DNA of 64,000 bases, from NCBI RefSeq assembly GCF_016132445.1, contig NZ_CP046056.1, positions 1 through 64,000 of the forward strand, read 5' to 3'. Source of the DNA: Venatoribacter cucullus (lineage in GTDB: Bacteria > Pseudomonadota > Gammaproteobacteria > Pseudomonadales > Oceanobacteraceae). The notes under the pieces were generated by a model, which was not told the DNA's origin, did not search any database, and was given only the letters and a program-made list of their open reading frames with translations. Of this stretch, positions 32,364 through 41,673 are shown piece after piece. Made by a program: the position numbers and the translations under genes. The first letter of the stretch is position 1; every line of letters starts with the position of its first letter.

Positions 32364-33881
32364 ATGCGTACCCTGCTGTTGCCGGTGCTGTTGTGCTGTT
32401 CCCTGCCGGCCCTGGCCTTACCCGCTGAATTCCGCGACTGCGGTGCCAACCGCGATGAAGCCCTTACCAATCTGGCCACCTCTCTGGTGGCCGATATCCG
32501 CTCCGAAGTCCGCCAGACGGTTTCCACCAGTTCGTTTCTGGGCATTAACCTCACCAGCCGCAAGGAAAGCCTGGATCAGGGCGTCAGTACCAATCTGAAA
32601 CTGAAAGGCGTGGAATTCCGCCGCGAAGACGATGGTTACTGTGCTTACCTGAAGCGCGATGATCTGCGTGCCATGGCCGTGGATTACCACCGCCAGGCAC
32701 AGAATTACCAGCTGAAAAACCTGCCCGATGAGGTGCGCCCGCGCATCCGTACCCTCGACCAGTGGCAGCAGGATCTGGAACAAATCCGCCTGCTGGGGCT
32801 GTTGTTCCCGCGTGATTTACCGCGCGGCTGGGAAAAGCAGCTGGCCAGCCAGCAGAAAACCCTCGCCAATGCCCGGGCCGGATTGTATCCGCAGGGCATT
32901 ACCGTTCGCGTGACCGGTGCCGATGCCCGTCTGACCATTGCCGGTAAGCCGATGAAATCGGGTGAGCCACTGTATTTACCGGTGGGCCAGTACCAGTATC
33001 AGGTGAGTGCGCCGGGGTTCTGTGCGGTTACCGGTAAGGTCAGTCTGGACGCCAGTGAAGACGAGTCCATCCGGGTTGATATGAGCCGCAATCGCCTGCC
33101 GACCCTGCAGCTGACCACCAATAAACCCGGTCAGGTACGGTTGATGGCGGATGGCCAGCAACTGCAGGACGGCAAACGTCTTACCCTGCAGCGTTGTGAC
33201 GGTGAGGTGGCGGTGGCGTTGACCTATTACGATGGCAGCGAAACCATCAGTCGCGACAGCCGCTACAGCCTGAAGCCGGGCCGTGAAATCACCGACCATT
33301 TCCGCTTCTACAGCCGCCGCGAGCTGAACCAGCTGGAACAGCTGAGCAATCAGTTCAGCCGTGGTGAGCGGCTGGAAATCAAATACGGCTACACCTGGCT
33401 GCCGTCCGAATACGAAGACTTTGCCGGCGCCGAATTTGACGGCATGCATCAGCTGAAAATTAACTACCTGCAGATGAACACATGGCTGCGTCATGGCCCG
33501 GGCATCATGGTGGGCCGCAGTGGCGACAAGATCAGCGGCGATCTGCTCTATAACCTGGGCCTGCAATTCACCAACATGGGCGAAGGCCGGCCGCTGCACG
33601 TTCTGGGTAAGGTGGCCTTTGTGCCCTTTGTGAACCTGCAGCTGGGGGTGGGTTATCACCAGTTTGGCCAGAGCGACACGGACATCAGTCTGGATACCTT
33701 CCGTGAACAGGCCAGCGATGAGGAAGACGATCTCGTGCGCGATTATCTGGTCGCCCGCGTTGGTGCCGGGCTGGATATCAGCCTGACCCGCTGGATTGGC
33801 GTGCAGCTGTATGCGGATAAATCCTTTACCCAGGAAAATAGTGTGGTGGTGGGGGCCGGTTTAACCCTGAAGCTGCCCTGA
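32364..33881 (+). CDS. Secreted LPP20-like/PEGA-like protein with predicted C-terminal barrel
   Basis: I do not recognise a named family. The 505-residue protein has a signal peptide (LLLPVLLCCSLPALA). Residues about 20-115 resemble the LPP20 fold (EALTNLATSLVADIRSEV ... DGYCAYLKRDDLRAM). A PEGA-like segment follows (about residues 185-235: LTIAGKPMKSGEPLYLPVGQ, then a GF turn), then a second beta-rich repeat. The last roughly 170 residues alternate as amphipathic strands (VGYHQFGQSDTDI, VVVGAGLTLKLP), consistent with an outer-membrane or periplasm-facing barrel. It has its own promoter and shares a bidirectional terminator with the convergent 614-residue envelope gene. Confidence 0.6.
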   Translation: MRTLLLPVLLCCSLPALALPAEFRDCGANRDEALTNLATSLVADIRSEVRQTVSTSSFLGINLTSRKESLDQGVSTNLKLKGVEFRREDDGYCAYLKRDDLRAMAVDYHRQAQNYQLKNLPDEVRPRIRTLDQWQQDLEQIRLLGLLFPRDLPRGWEKQLASQQKTLANARAGLYPQGITVRVTGADARLTIAGKPMKSGEPLYLPVGQYQYQVSAPGFCAVTGKVSLDASEDESIRVDMSRNRLPTLQLTTNKPGQVRLMADGQQLQDGKRLTLQRCDGEVAVALTYYDGSETISRDSRYSLKPGREITDHFRFYSRRELNQLEQLSNQFSRGERLEIKYGYTWLPSEYEDFAGAEFDGMHQLKINYLQMNTWLRHGPGIMVGRSGDKISGDLLYNLGLQFTNMGEGRPLHVLGKVAFVPFVNLQLGVGYHQFGQSDTDISLDTFREQASDEEDDLVRDYLVARVGAGLDISLTRWIGVQLYADKSFTQENSVVVGAGLTLKLP

Positions 33882-33906
33882 TTCTCTGTTTGCGCGGGTG
33901 AACGAA

Positions 33907-33935
33907 AAATGGCAGGCCAGCGCCTGCCATTTTTT
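33907..33935. terminator. Bidirectional Rho-independent terminator
   Basis: ATGGCAGG-ccagcg-CCTGCCAT is a perfect 8-bp stem flanked by five A on the left and six T on the right, so it can terminate both the plus-strand gene ending at 33881 and the minus-strand gene ending at 33956. Confidence 0.88.
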
Positions 33936-33955
33936 ATGGGCGCGGTTGAGGCCGC

Positions 33956-35800
33956 TCAGAACATCAGGTTCAGCCGCACAAAGGGCCCCCAGCGCACATC
34001 GGTGCGCTCAAAGGCTGCGCGGATTTCATCCGCTTCAATCTCGGAATCCTCGCTGATGCCGTTGTAGTAGGTTTCCACATCGGCGCTGACGCCCGCCTGT
34101 AACGCCGCGCCCAGACCACCCCAGCGCACCGAGCGCGCCTGCCAGAAGTAGCCGGCTTCCACAAAACCATCCAGCGCCAGACCGATATCGTCACTGTGCT
34201 CTTTGCCGCTGACGGCCTCGGCCTGGCGCAGGATATCGGCACCGATGTCATAGCGGTACAGGCCAATACCGACGCGGCCGTCCAGATAAAAACCCCGGCT
34301 ATTGAACAGATAGCGCGAGGTATATTGGGCGGTGTCGTAGCCGATTACATACGTCAGCTTCTGCAGTTCAAAATCCGGATCAAAATAAATATCCGGGTCG
34401 CCTAAGCCACTTTCAAAAAATCCCACCGCCATCGGCATATTATTGCGGCTGTAGCTCACCCCGCTGAGCCAGCCCAGTTCGCTGGTGACCAGCAGGGCAA
34501 AGCGCTGGTAGTCGTTTTCAAAGGCCACCACCTGCTCGGCGCCGTTGTTATCGCGATAGGTGGCGACACCACCAGCCAGCTCGCTGGCGAATTCCAGCTG
34601 CAGGCGGGTCGGGCCATGGAAGAAGCGTTCAAAGCCAATGCTGCCGTAGAGTTTGCGGGTGGCGCTGCGCTCCAGTTGGTTCATGCCCTGTTCGGCCTCG
34701 CTGGTCAGCCAGGTAAGGGCAATCTGGTTGCCGGCCAGTTGCCCGGCCAGGCGGTATTCCCGCAGTACCGACTCGTTCATGTCGTACTTCACCGACGCCA
34801 GTTTGTCGGTACTGCCATCGCTGCCAGCGGGGCTTTCCACCGACTGTGATACTGACCAGTGGGTGGCGCGGATACCGGCACCGATAAGCAGATCGGCTAA
34901 ATCCGGGGTTTGGTACGGGTTGGCTTCAGGCTGCTGCGCCGGCAGGCTTTCCGGGCGCAGGCGATAAAATTTGGTGCTGCTGCGCAGACGGGTGGAAACC
35001 CGCAGTTCGTTATCGGCGGCCTGATACAGTTCCGGGCGCACGCCGGTGTCGTCGCCGATGCTGTTGGTCACCGTGTAGTGGCGGGCGTTATCGCCCTGCA
35101 GGTGGTACAGACTGAGGTTTTTATTGCGCTTGTTGCGGTACTCGTACAGCGCGACCCAGGTGTTGCCGGGTGCTTGCGGAAAGACACTGAGGATATGGTC
35201 AAAATCACTGTGGCGTTGCAGGCCGGTGCGGGTCTGGCGTTGGCCGCTGGCGTCAATCACATACAGATTAAAGTCTTTATCCAGCATGGCCAGTACCCAA
35301 TGGCCACGGTACGAGGTGGCAAACCGGTAATGCAGTGGCCTGGCCGGCAGCGTCTGGCTGCGGTTGCCCACCCGCAAGGTACGGCCGCTGAGGCAGATTA
35401 ACTCGCCCCGGAGGCTGATAACGCCATCGCTGAAGCTGACACAGTTCGCCAGTGCAGCATCGGCAACCGCTACCCGCTGGCCATGATTATCGGCCAGATA
35501 ATACTGCTCACCATTGCGGTACAGCGCGTACGTGACCTGTTGATAACGGCTTTGGGTGATTAACGAGGAATTTTTGCCGACGCGGAAGCGTTGTTCGCCC
35601 ACCGCCACCCAGTAGGAACAGTTTTGGTCTTTGCACTGGCTGTACCAGTTGGCAGAGGTAATGTTCAGGCTGTGCATATATTGCCAGTAGCTGAGGCCGT
35701 TATCGCTGGCCGGGCTGTGCTCCCACAGCAGGGACTGAGCGGTGGCCGAGCCGGTGATGAATAACAGGATGCAGCACAACAAACGGACAGGCTGAAACAC
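33956..35800 (-). CDS. Unrecognised secreted protein with predicted C-terminal beta-barrel
   Basis: The function is unknown to me. The 614-residue protein starts with a signal peptide (LLCCILLFITGSATA, cleavage near residue 21). Residues about 25-300 are rich in short beta strands with repeated W/Y-G-turn patterns that could form a propeller-like sensor domain. Residues about 330-614 look like transmembrane strands with aromatic girdles (for example RLQLEFASELAGGVATY, GVSYSRNNMPMAVGFFESG) and the protein ends FVRLNLMF, a C-terminal phenylalanine typical of outer-membrane proteins. It converges on another predicted barrel protein, so the two may function together. Confidence 0.6.
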   Translation of the reverse strand: MFQPVRLLCCILLFITGSATAQSLLWEHSPASDNGLSYWQYMHSLNITSANWYSQCKDQNCSYWVAVGEQRFRVGKNSSLITQSRYQQVTYALYRNGEQYYLADNHGQRVAVADAALANCVSFSDGVISLRGELICLSGRTLRVGNRSQTLPARPLHYRFATSYRGHWVLAMLDKDFNLYVIDASGQRQTRTGLQRHSDFDHILSVFPQAPGNTWVALYEYRNKRNKNLSLYHLQGDNARHYTVTNSIGDDTGVRPELYQAADNELRVSTRLRSSTKFYRLRPESLPAQQPEANPYQTPDLADLLIGAGIRATHWSVSQSVESPAGSDGSTDKLASVKYDMNESVLREYRLAGQLAGNQIALTWLTSEAEQGMNQLERSATRKLYGSIGFERFFHGPTRLQLEFASELAGGVATYRDNNGAEQVVAFENDYQRFALLVTSELGWLSGVSYSRNNMPMAVGFFESGLGDPDIYFDPDFELQKLTYVIGYDTAQYTSRYLFNSRGFYLDGRVGIGLYRYDIGADILRQAEAVSGKEHSDDIGLALDGFVEAGYFWQARSVRWGGLGAALQAGVSADVETYYNGISEDSEIEADEIRAAFERTDVRWGPFVRLNLMF

Positions 35801-35953
35801 GCAATTTCCTTAATAGCGGTGAGTGGTGGACAACTTCAGCGCCGCAGTATAACGGCCAATGCCGGTGGCTGCCCTGTCGTGCATCATTGATTGCGCCTCC
35901 CATCGACCGGGGCGGGCCGCTATACTGGGCGCCACTTTTTTGGGGAAGCGCTT

Positions 35954-36652
35954 ATGTCTGCACCGGCCGGCACAAAAAAAAATCACAGTTTTTTCAGCAA
36001 TCTGCTGTTTAACATCGTTATTCCGACGCTGATTCTGACCAAGGCCAGTGGCGACGATATGCTCGGTCCGACCCTGGGCGTGGTGGTGGCACTGGCGTTT
36101 CCGCTGGCGTTCGGCTTCTGGGATTTAAAAAATGCCGGCAAGGTGAACGTATTTTCCATTCTCGGCGTGGTCAGTGTGCTGCTGACCGGTGGCATCAGCC
36201 TGCTGAAATTACCGCCGGAATATCTGGCTATTAAGGAAGCGCTGATTCCGGGGCTGATAGGTCTTGGGGTGTTGGTGACCCTGAATACCCGCTATTCGCT
36301 GCTGCGCATGATTATTCTCAACGACGAAATTATGGATACCGAACGGCTGCAGCAGGTAATTGCCGAGCGCGGCGAGCAGGAACATTTTGACCGCCATCTG
36401 AACGTGGCCAATAAAATTGTCGCGGCGTCATTTTTTTTATCGTCGGCGCTGAATTATGGCCTGGCGCGTTATCTGGTGACCGCCATGCCCGGCACGCCGG
36501 AATACAACGAGCAGCTGGGCACCATGACCGCCATGAGCTACCCGGTAATTGTCATTCCCAGCATGATCGTGCTGGTAGCCGCTATCTGGTATTTGTTCCG
36601 TCAGGTGCGCAAGGTAACTGGCCACGGTCTGGAAGATTTTATGCGCCAGTAA
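35954..36652 (+). CDS. Integral membrane protein, VC0807-like family
   Basis: The 232-residue protein from the ATG at 35954 (GGGGAAGCG upstream) has about six hydrophobic segments: FFSNLLFNIVIPTLIL, TLGVVVALAFPLAFGF, ILGVVSVLLTGGISLL, ALIPGLIGLGVLVTL, a segment near residue 155 (IVAASFFLSSALNYGLARYL) and VIVIPSMIVLVAAIWYLF. It resembles the poorly characterised proteins annotated VC0807 family; I cannot give a substrate or role. An in-frame start at 35891 lacks a site. Confidence 0.6.
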   Translation: MSAPAGTKKNHSFFSNLLFNIVIPTLILTKASGDDMLGPTLGVVVALAFPLAFGFWDLKNAGKVNVFSILGVVSVLLTGGISLLKLPPEYLAIKEALIPGLIGLGVLVTLNTRYSLLRMIILNDEIMDTERLQQVIAERGEQEHFDRHLNVANKIVAASFFLSSALNYGLARYLVTAMPGTPEYNEQLGTMTAMSYPVIVIPSMIVLVAAIWYLFRQVRKVTGHGLEDFMRQ

Positions 36653-36698
36653 GCGCAGCGGTTTGCTGATGACTGGCTTTAACAAGACGGATAGACAG

Positions 36699-36729
36699 AA
36701 AAAACGGAGCGCGAGGCTCCGTTTTTTTT
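36699..36729. terminator. Bidirectional Rho-independent terminator
   Basis: ACGGAGC-gcgag-GCTCCGT (7-bp perfect stem) is preceded by six A and followed by eight T. It can end the VC0807-like gene on the plus strand and the ankyrin gene on the minus strand. Confidence 0.9.
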
Positions 36730-36738
36730 GGGTAGGTG

Positions 36739-39153
36739 TCAGCAGGAACCGGAATCGAATTCCCACTGGCCGGACAGTGAGTTGTATTTTTGTTGCGCCT
36801 GGAAGCGCACCTGACGGCCATCGTCATAGGTGCGGTAACAGTCGCCGTTATTGCAGCGGGTATTGCAGGTAACAACCCCTGCCCGCTTGGCTGGCCGGGC
36901 GGGAAACAGGCCGGAGTTATTGCTCACTGGTTGGCTGGTGGCGCCGGTTTGTACAGCGTGTTCGCGCAATATGGCCACAATATTCCAGTGACCAGCCTTG
37001 CGGGCTTCGTCTTCGGCGGTGCGGTCAAATTTATTTTTCAGTGTAACGCTGGCCTTATTCTTCAGGAGCACCTGCACCAGTTGCGGATAATTGTTCAGGG
37101 CTGCCAGTTGTAGTGGGCTTACCAGCTCATGATTGAGACTATCGACCATGGCTCCGGCTTTTATCAGCAACTGAGCCATGTCTGCCTGCACGGCATCGCC
37201 GCCTTTGTGGTCCTTATTAGCGGTGAAGTGCAGGGCTGTCCAGCCGTTATTATTTTTTTGATTCAGAGTGGCCTTGTTCGTTACCAATAACCGCACCAGC
37301 TCGATATGACCTCGGTTAACAGCACTCATTAACGGTGTCCAGCCATTGTTGTCAAACAGTGCAGCATTTGCTCCGGCAGTCAGCAACACTTGGGCCACAA
37401 GCGGCCGATTATGGTAAGCAGCAAGATTCAACGGGGTGTCATTGTTGCTATTTTGTGCGTTGATATCGGCACCGGCCTGAATCAGCAATTTAGAGATTTG
37501 TGCCTGTAATGCATCGCCGCCTTTATTGCTCTTATTGGCCGTAAAGTGCAGGGCGGTCCAACCGTCTTTTTCTTGCTGATTCAGAGTGGCCTTGTTCGTC
37601 ACCAATAACCGCACCAGCTCGATATGGCCTTCATCAACGGCACTCATTAAAGGAGTCCAGTCATCGCTGTCGGATAGTGTTGGATCGGCTTTGGCCGCCA
37701 GTAATGCCTTGGCGACAAGTGGCCGGTTGTTGACGGCAGCAAGTTTCAGCGGAGTATTGCCTTTGTCGGTTTGTGGGTTGATATCGGCACCGGCCTGAAT
37801 CAAAAGTTGGGCGATTTTTGCTTGAGTGGCGTCACCACCGCGGTTGTCTTTATCGACCGTCAGGTGCAGGGCGGTCCAGCCGTCTTTTTGTTTCTGATTC
37901 AGAGTGGCTTTGTTCGTTACCAATAACCGCACCAGCTCGATATGGCCTTCATTAACGGCACTCATTAAAGGAGTCCAGCCATCACTGTTGGATAGTGTTG
38001 GATCGGCTTTGGCCGCCAGTAATGCTTTTGCGACGAGCGGTCGGTTATTGAGAGTAGCGACGCGTAGTGGACTGTTGCCCTTGTTATTTTGCGGGTTGAT
38101 ATCGGCGCCCGCCTGAATCAACAATTTAGCGATCTGTGACTGTAATTCATCGCCCCCTTTATTGCTGTCATTGGCCGTGATGTGCAGGGCAGTCCAGCCG
38201 TCTTTTTGTTTCTGATTCAGAGTGGCCTTGTTCGTTACCAATAACCGCACCAGCTCGATATGGCCTTCATCAACGGCATTCATTAAAGGAGTCCAGCCAT
38301 CACTGTTGGATAGTGTTGGATCGGCTTTGGCCGCCAGTAATGCCTTGGCGACAAGAGGTCGGTTGTTTAAGGCAGCAAGATTCAGCGGGGTATTGCCGTA
38401 GTTATTTTGTGCGTTGATATCGGCACCGGCCTGAATCAGCAGTTGGGCGATTTGTACCTGAGTGGCATCGCCACCAAGACTGTCTTTGTCGACCGTGAGG
38501 TGCAATGCCGTGAAGCCCTCCCATTGCATATTGAGGGTATCTTTAAACACCACCAGACGCTCAACAAAGTTCTGTTTGCCCATCAAGGTTGCCTGCATCA
38601 ATGCGGTCACGTCTTTGCGGGTGCTGGAAAAATCAAACCCGGCGTTGGCCAGTAAATCGATACAGGGCAGGCAATCGGCGATAAGCGCGGTGACGGCAAA
38701 GGAGTCATTATCGCCGTACCAGTAAAACGAAGTCTGGCTAAGCAGTTGTTCCAGTGTTGTGGTGTCTTTCTTGCGGATAGCTTCCCGAACTTGTTCCCGC
38801 TGAGGCTTGCCCGCTTCAATGAGTTGTGTTGCCCATTTTTTCCGCACCACCAATGAACTCTCTTTGGCGTAATCAATGGCGGTCAGCCCGTTTGTGTTGC
38901 GCAGAAACGGATTGGCACCTGCGGCAAGTAATTGAACTGCCTGCGGTTCATTTTTATTGCGGATGGCAAGCATCAGCGCAGTATCGTTTTGTTCATTCAG
39001 GCGGGCATTGATATCCAGCCCGGCGGCGAGTTGTTTGTTAATGGTTTTCTGGTCGTTCTGCTCTAATGCCTGAGCAAAACGGGCAGGGTCCGGCGTGGTG
39101 GCACAGGCCGCTAATAATACACAGCCGGTTACGGCGAGCAGTGACTTCAGCAC
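36739..39153 (-). CDS. Ankyrin-repeat lipoprotein with near-identical tandem modules
   Basis: The 804-residue protein has a lipoprotein signal with lipobox LAAC (C17). Ankyrin repeats run from about residue 30 to 740. The core is built from 106-residue modules, each of three ankyrin units beginning G-W-T-A-L-H, G-N-T-P-L and G-W-T-P-L-M; four consecutive modules are almost identical, including the invariant stretch GHIELVRLLVTNKATLNQ. The C-terminus (CNTRCNNGDCYRTYDDGRQ ... GSC) is a small cysteine-rich segment that may be disulfide-bonded in the periplasm. Ankyrin proteins bind other proteins; the partner is unknown. It has no obvious operon neighbour. Confidence 0.85.
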   Translation of the reverse strand: MLKSLLAVTGCVLLAACATTPDPARFAQALEQNDQKTINKQLAAGLDINARLNEQNDTALMLAIRNKNEPQAVQLLAAGANPFLRNTNGLTAIDYAKESSLVVRKKWATQLIEAGKPQREQVREAIRKKDTTTLEQLLSQTSFYWYGDNDSFAVTALIADCLPCIDLLANAGFDFSSTRKDVTALMQATLMGKQNFVERLVVFKDTLNMQWEGFTALHLTVDKDSLGGDATQVQIAQLLIQAGADINAQNNYGNTPLNLAALNNRPLVAKALLAAKADPTLSNSDGWTPLMNAVDEGHIELVRLLVTNKATLNQKQKDGWTALHITANDSNKGGDELQSQIAKLLIQAGADINPQNNKGNSPLRVATLNNRPLVAKALLAAKADPTLSNSDGWTPLMSAVNEGHIELVRLLVTNKATLNQKQKDGWTALHLTVDKDNRGGDATQAKIAQLLIQAGADINPQTDKGNTPLKLAAVNNRPLVAKALLAAKADPTLSDSDDWTPLMSAVDEGHIELVRLLVTNKATLNQQEKDGWTALHFTANKSNKGGDALQAQISKLLIQAGADINAQNSNNDTPLNLAAYHNRPLVAQVLLTAGANAALFDNNGWTPLMSAVNRGHIELVRLLVTNKATLNQKNNNGWTALHFTANKDHKGGDAVQADMAQLLIKAGAMVDSLNHELVSPLQLAALNNYPQLVQVLLKNKASVTLKNKFDRTAEDEARKAGHWNIVAILREHAVQTGATSQPVSNNSGLFPARPAKRAGVVTCNTRCNNGDCYRTYDDGRQVRFQAQQKYNSLSGQWEFDSGSC
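37246..38517 (-). repeat. Four tandem 318-bp modules in the ankyrin gene
   Basis: Module boundaries, set at the G codon of GFTALH/GWTALH, fall at 38517, 38199, 37881 and 37563, exactly 318 bp apart; a fifth partial copy begins at 37245. Long stretches are identical at the DNA level between modules, for example the segments around 37586-37700 and 37904-38018, which points to recent duplication or gene conversion. Confidence 0.9.
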
Positions 39154-39180
39154 GATAAGTTCCTTCTTTTAAAAGCAGAC

Positions 39181-39206
39181 AAAAAAAGCGCTGCTATTGC
39201 AGCGCT
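39181..39206 (-). terminator. Rho-independent terminator after the YebC-like gene
   Basis: On the minus strand AGCGCTGC-aata-GCAGCGCT, an 8-bp perfect stem, is followed by seven T. It separates the YebC-like gene from the downstream ankyrin gene. Confidence 0.92.
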
Positions 39207-39223
39207 GTTGAACAGGGGAGGTA

Positions 39224-39943
39224 TTACTCAAACACACCGTTATGGTAGATGTGTTGCACGTCTTCCAGATCGTTCAGTAAGCCGGCAAAGCGCTCAAACT
39301 GCGCGGCGTCATCGCCACTGAGCGGGTGCTCGGTTTGCGGCAAATAAGTGATTTCTTCCACTTCAAAATCCACCTGCGGGTTCAGTTCCTGCACGGCGGT
39401 TTTGGCTTTGAAGTAATCGGTGGGCGGGCACAGCACGGTAATCATGCCGTCTTCGCTGTCGATGTCGTTCACATCCACATCGGCTTCCATTAATGCTTCC
39501 AGCACCGGTTCTTCGTCGTCACCGGCAAACACGAACATGGCGCGGTGGTCGAACATGTGCGACACCGAACCCTGGCTGCCCAGTTTGGCTTTGCACTTGG
39601 AGAACACGCCACGGATTTCACCGAAGGTGCGGTTGCTGTTATCGGTTAAGGCGCTGATCAGCACCATCGCACCGCCGGGGCCGATGCCTTCATACAATGC
39701 CGGCTGGAAATCTTCACCCACGCCGCCCTTGGCTTTGTCGATGGCCTTGTCGATAACATGGCCCGGCACCTGGTCTTTCTTGGCGCGGTCAATCAGACCG
39801 CGCAGGGTCAGGTTGGCAGAGGGGTCGGTACCGCCGCTTTTGGCGCACATATAAATTTCGCGGCCGTAGCGGGAATACACTTTGGTTTTGGCAGCGGCCG
39901 TTTTGGCCATGGACTCTTTACGGTTCTGATAGGCGCGACCCAT
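39224..39943 (-). CDS. YebC/PmpR-family protein
   Basis: The 239-residue cytosolic protein starts [15 protein letters not shown] and shows the family core [46 protein letters not shown] and [14 protein letters not shown]. Members are described as DNA-binding regulators, and recently some as translation factors acting on ribosomes stalled at proline stretches. The MGRAYQNRK start and divergence from canonical YebC (MAGHSKW) place it in the YeeN-type second branch, so this is probably not the ruvC-linked copy. Confidence 0.88.
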   Translation of the reverse strand: MGRAYQNRKESMAKTAAAKTKVYSRYGREIYMCAKSGGTDPSANLTLRGLIDRAKKDQVPGHVIDKAIDKAKGGVGEDFQPALYEGIGPGGAMVLISALTDNSNRTFGEIRGVFSKCKAKLGSQGSVSHMFDHRAMFVFAGDDEEPVLEALMEADVDVNDIDSEDGMITVLCPPTDYFKAKTAVQELNPQVDFEVEEITYLPQTEHPLSGDDAAQFERFAGLLNDLEDVQHIYHNGVFE

Positions 39944-40134
39944 AGGACTGGCTTCTTCTGCTGATGGTTAAAAAAACGGCTCCGATTGTAACCGCTGCCG
40001 GCCATTCTGTCTTGTCCAGTCCGGCGAGATAACTCCTTTTTGGTTATAAGAATATAGAAAAGCATTGGTTAACAGTTATAAGTGGTTTGCCTACACTGCG
40101 CAGCATTGTGAATACCCCAGTACCGAGGTCGGTT

Positions 40135-40821
40135 ATGCTTCAGGTTACTCGTCTTGCCAGTGTGATTGCTTTAACCGGTGTGGCCATCAGTGCTCACGCC
40201 ACCAATGGTTATTTTACCCACGCCACCAGCGTGAAGGCGCAGGGCATGGCCGGTGTGGCTACCGCACTGGCGCACGACAGCCTGACCGCGGCGGTGAACC
40301 CGGCGGCCATTGGTAACCTGAGCGCCAAGCAACAGCTGGATCTGGGCGTTACCTACTTTAAGCCGGAGCGTGAAAGCCGGATTTCCGGTAATCCTGGTCT
40401 GGATGGTTCATTCGATGGCAACGACACCAAAGCCTTCTGGATGCCGGAAGTGGGTTTTGCCCGTCAGCATTCTGATGTGTTGAGCTACGGCATCGCCCTG
40501 TACGGTAACGGCGGCATGAACACCGACTATGCCCGCAATCCCTTTGATCCGTCGAATGCCAGTGGCAGCGCCGGCGTAAATCTGGAGCAGCTGTTTGTTA
40601 CCAGTACAGTGGCGTACCGCCTGAATGACCAGCATGTGCTGGGTCTGGGCCTGACCTGGGTGCATCAGAGCTTTAAAGCCAATGGTATTCAGGGTTTTGC
40701 CATGATGTCTCAAGATGGCGGAGCAGTCAGTAATCAGGGCACCGACACCAGCACCGGCTGGGGCGTGAAACTGGGCTGGCAGGGTGAAGTTCTGAAGGAG
40801 CGCCTGACGCTGGTGGCTTGA
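40135..40821 (+). pseudogene. 3'-truncated FadL/TodX-family outer-membrane transporter
   Basis: FadL-type channels carry long-chain fatty acids or hydrocarbons across the outer membrane and are about 400-450 residues. Here 228 residues start with a signal peptide and the mature N-terminus TNGYFTHATSVKAQGMAG, followed by the hatch and early barrel region (LTAAVNPAAIGNL, YGNGGMNTDY, LGLGLTWVHQSF). The frame stops in LKERLTLVA, in the middle of the barrel, and no continuation in another frame is visible downstream. Two GCCAGAAGC copies lie just after the stop, then a terminator and a ParDE cassette. A non-functional remnant is most likely; a short functional protein cannot be excluded. Confidence 0.75.
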
Positions 40822-40857
40822 CGCCAGAAGCAGGGGGTTGAAGCCAGAAGCTAAAAA

Positions 40858-40890
40858 GCGGGAGGTACCGGAAGGTGCTTCCCGTTTTTT
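40858..40890. terminator. Hairpin terminator between fadL remnant and parE
   Basis: GGGAGGTACC-ggaa-GGTGCTTCCC with two mispairs is followed by six T on the plus strand and by a five-base T run on the minus strand. It ends the fadL remnant transcript and probably the parDE transcript. Confidence 0.7.
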
Positions 40891-41203
40891 AATGCCGCTC
40901 GTCCCAGGTATCCGGATTAACGTCCATCCGTTGATGCAGCACCCGGATCAACGTCACACGGGTAGCATCGGTTGTGGTAATCAGCAGATGCCGGTTGCAG
41001 ACCGCGAACCTTACCGGTGGCGAATACTGCATTTGCAACGGATAGGCGGCTGGTTGCTCTGCTATTTTCTGCAACACCGCCAGCAACTCGTCTAAATAGT
41101 CATCGGCCTTGGCCGCCCCCCAGTGTTGGGCGGAGTAATGCCATATATCCAGCAAATCCTGCTCGGCTTGCGGCTGCTTATAAATCTGGCGTGTTGGTGT
41201 CAT
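40889..41203 (-). CDS. parE: ParE/RelE-superfamily toxin
   Basis: The 104-residue protein from the ATG at 41203 (MTPTRQIYKQPQAEQDLLDIW) has the ParE pattern: N-terminal helical hairpin (AEQDLLDIWHYSAQHWGAAKADDYL), then strands with PLQMQYSPPVRFAVCNRHLLI and IRVLHQRMD. ParE toxins inhibit gyrase. A longer in-frame start at 41257 would run far into parD and is unlikely. The 26-bp overlap with parD is normal for such pairs. Confidence 0.88.
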   Translation of the reverse strand: MTPTRQIYKQPQAEQDLLDIWHYSAQHWGAAKADDYLDELLAVLQKIAEQPAAYPLQMQYSPPVRFAVCNRHLLITTTDATRVTLIRVLHQRMDVNPDTWDERH

Positions 41204-41450
41204 ATCGGGCGGCCTCCTGCCGGGCTTTCCTCTTAATGGCATCCATGTCCAGCGCACTCGCTGTGCCGCTGTTCAGCCCCTCGGTAATAGCCGCTTGCAA
41301 CGCTTCCATATGGCGCAGGCGTTCCTGATCGCGGCGAATCAGGTCACGGATGTACTCGCTGTCATTGGTGAATCCACCCTCTGCAATGCGGGATTTAACC
41401 CACTCACTTTGCTGCCCTGTCAGGGTAATGGTTTTCCGGACGGTGCTCAT
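41178..41450 (-). CDS. parD: ParD-family ribbon-helix-helix antitoxin
   Basis: The 90-residue protein has the N-terminal ribbon-helix-helix (VRKTITLTGQQSEWVKSRIAEGGFTNDSEYIRDLIRRDQE) and a disordered C-terminal tail (KRKARQEAARYDTN) that would wrap ParE. It is the first gene of the pair and is preceded by the inverted repeat CATACT-N8-AGTATG, a candidate autoregulatory operator. Confidence 0.92.
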   Translation of the reverse strand: MSTVRKTITLTGQQSEWVKSRIAEGGFTNDSEYIRDLIRRDQERLRHMEALQAAITEGLNSGTASALDMDAIKRKARQEAARYDTNTPDL

Positions 41451-41473
41451 GCCAGTCCTCCTGCATCGGTTAT

Positions 41474-41493
41474 CATACTATTGGTGCAGTATG
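41474..41493 (-). promoter_or_regulatory. Candidate ParD operator
   Basis: CATACT-ATTGGTGC-AGTATG is a perfect 6-bp inverted repeat ending 23 bp upstream of the parD ATG. ParD proteins bind such repeats to repress their own operon. Confidence 0.55.
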
Positions 41494-41640
41494 GCATACG
41501 ATTTGTGTGGCCAGGAAGCCGGGCAATACAGAGCAGACAGCTTGGCGGACTTGGCTTTGCTGTGTGATCAGCAATGGCGGCAGGAAAACCAGCTGGTGGA
41601 TGAGCAGGGCGTATTCAGTGAAGGTATCAGAGCGTTCTGA
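41491..41640 (+). other. Short open frame of 49 codons, possible remnant
   Basis: The frame begins ATGGCATACGATTTG and encodes SLADLALLCDQQWRQENQLV near its C-terminus. No clear ribosome-binding site is present and its start overlaps the parD operator. It may be a gene remnant in this remodelled patch; there is no family match I can name. Confidence 0.25.
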
Positions 41641-41673
41641 GGTGTAACGCAGCAGACTTTGGTTAGGCCGTAT

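Noticed and set aside
37246-38517. CRISPR-like repetition in the ankyrin gene
   Set aside because: The repeats are coding, 318 bp long and contiguous without unique spacers.
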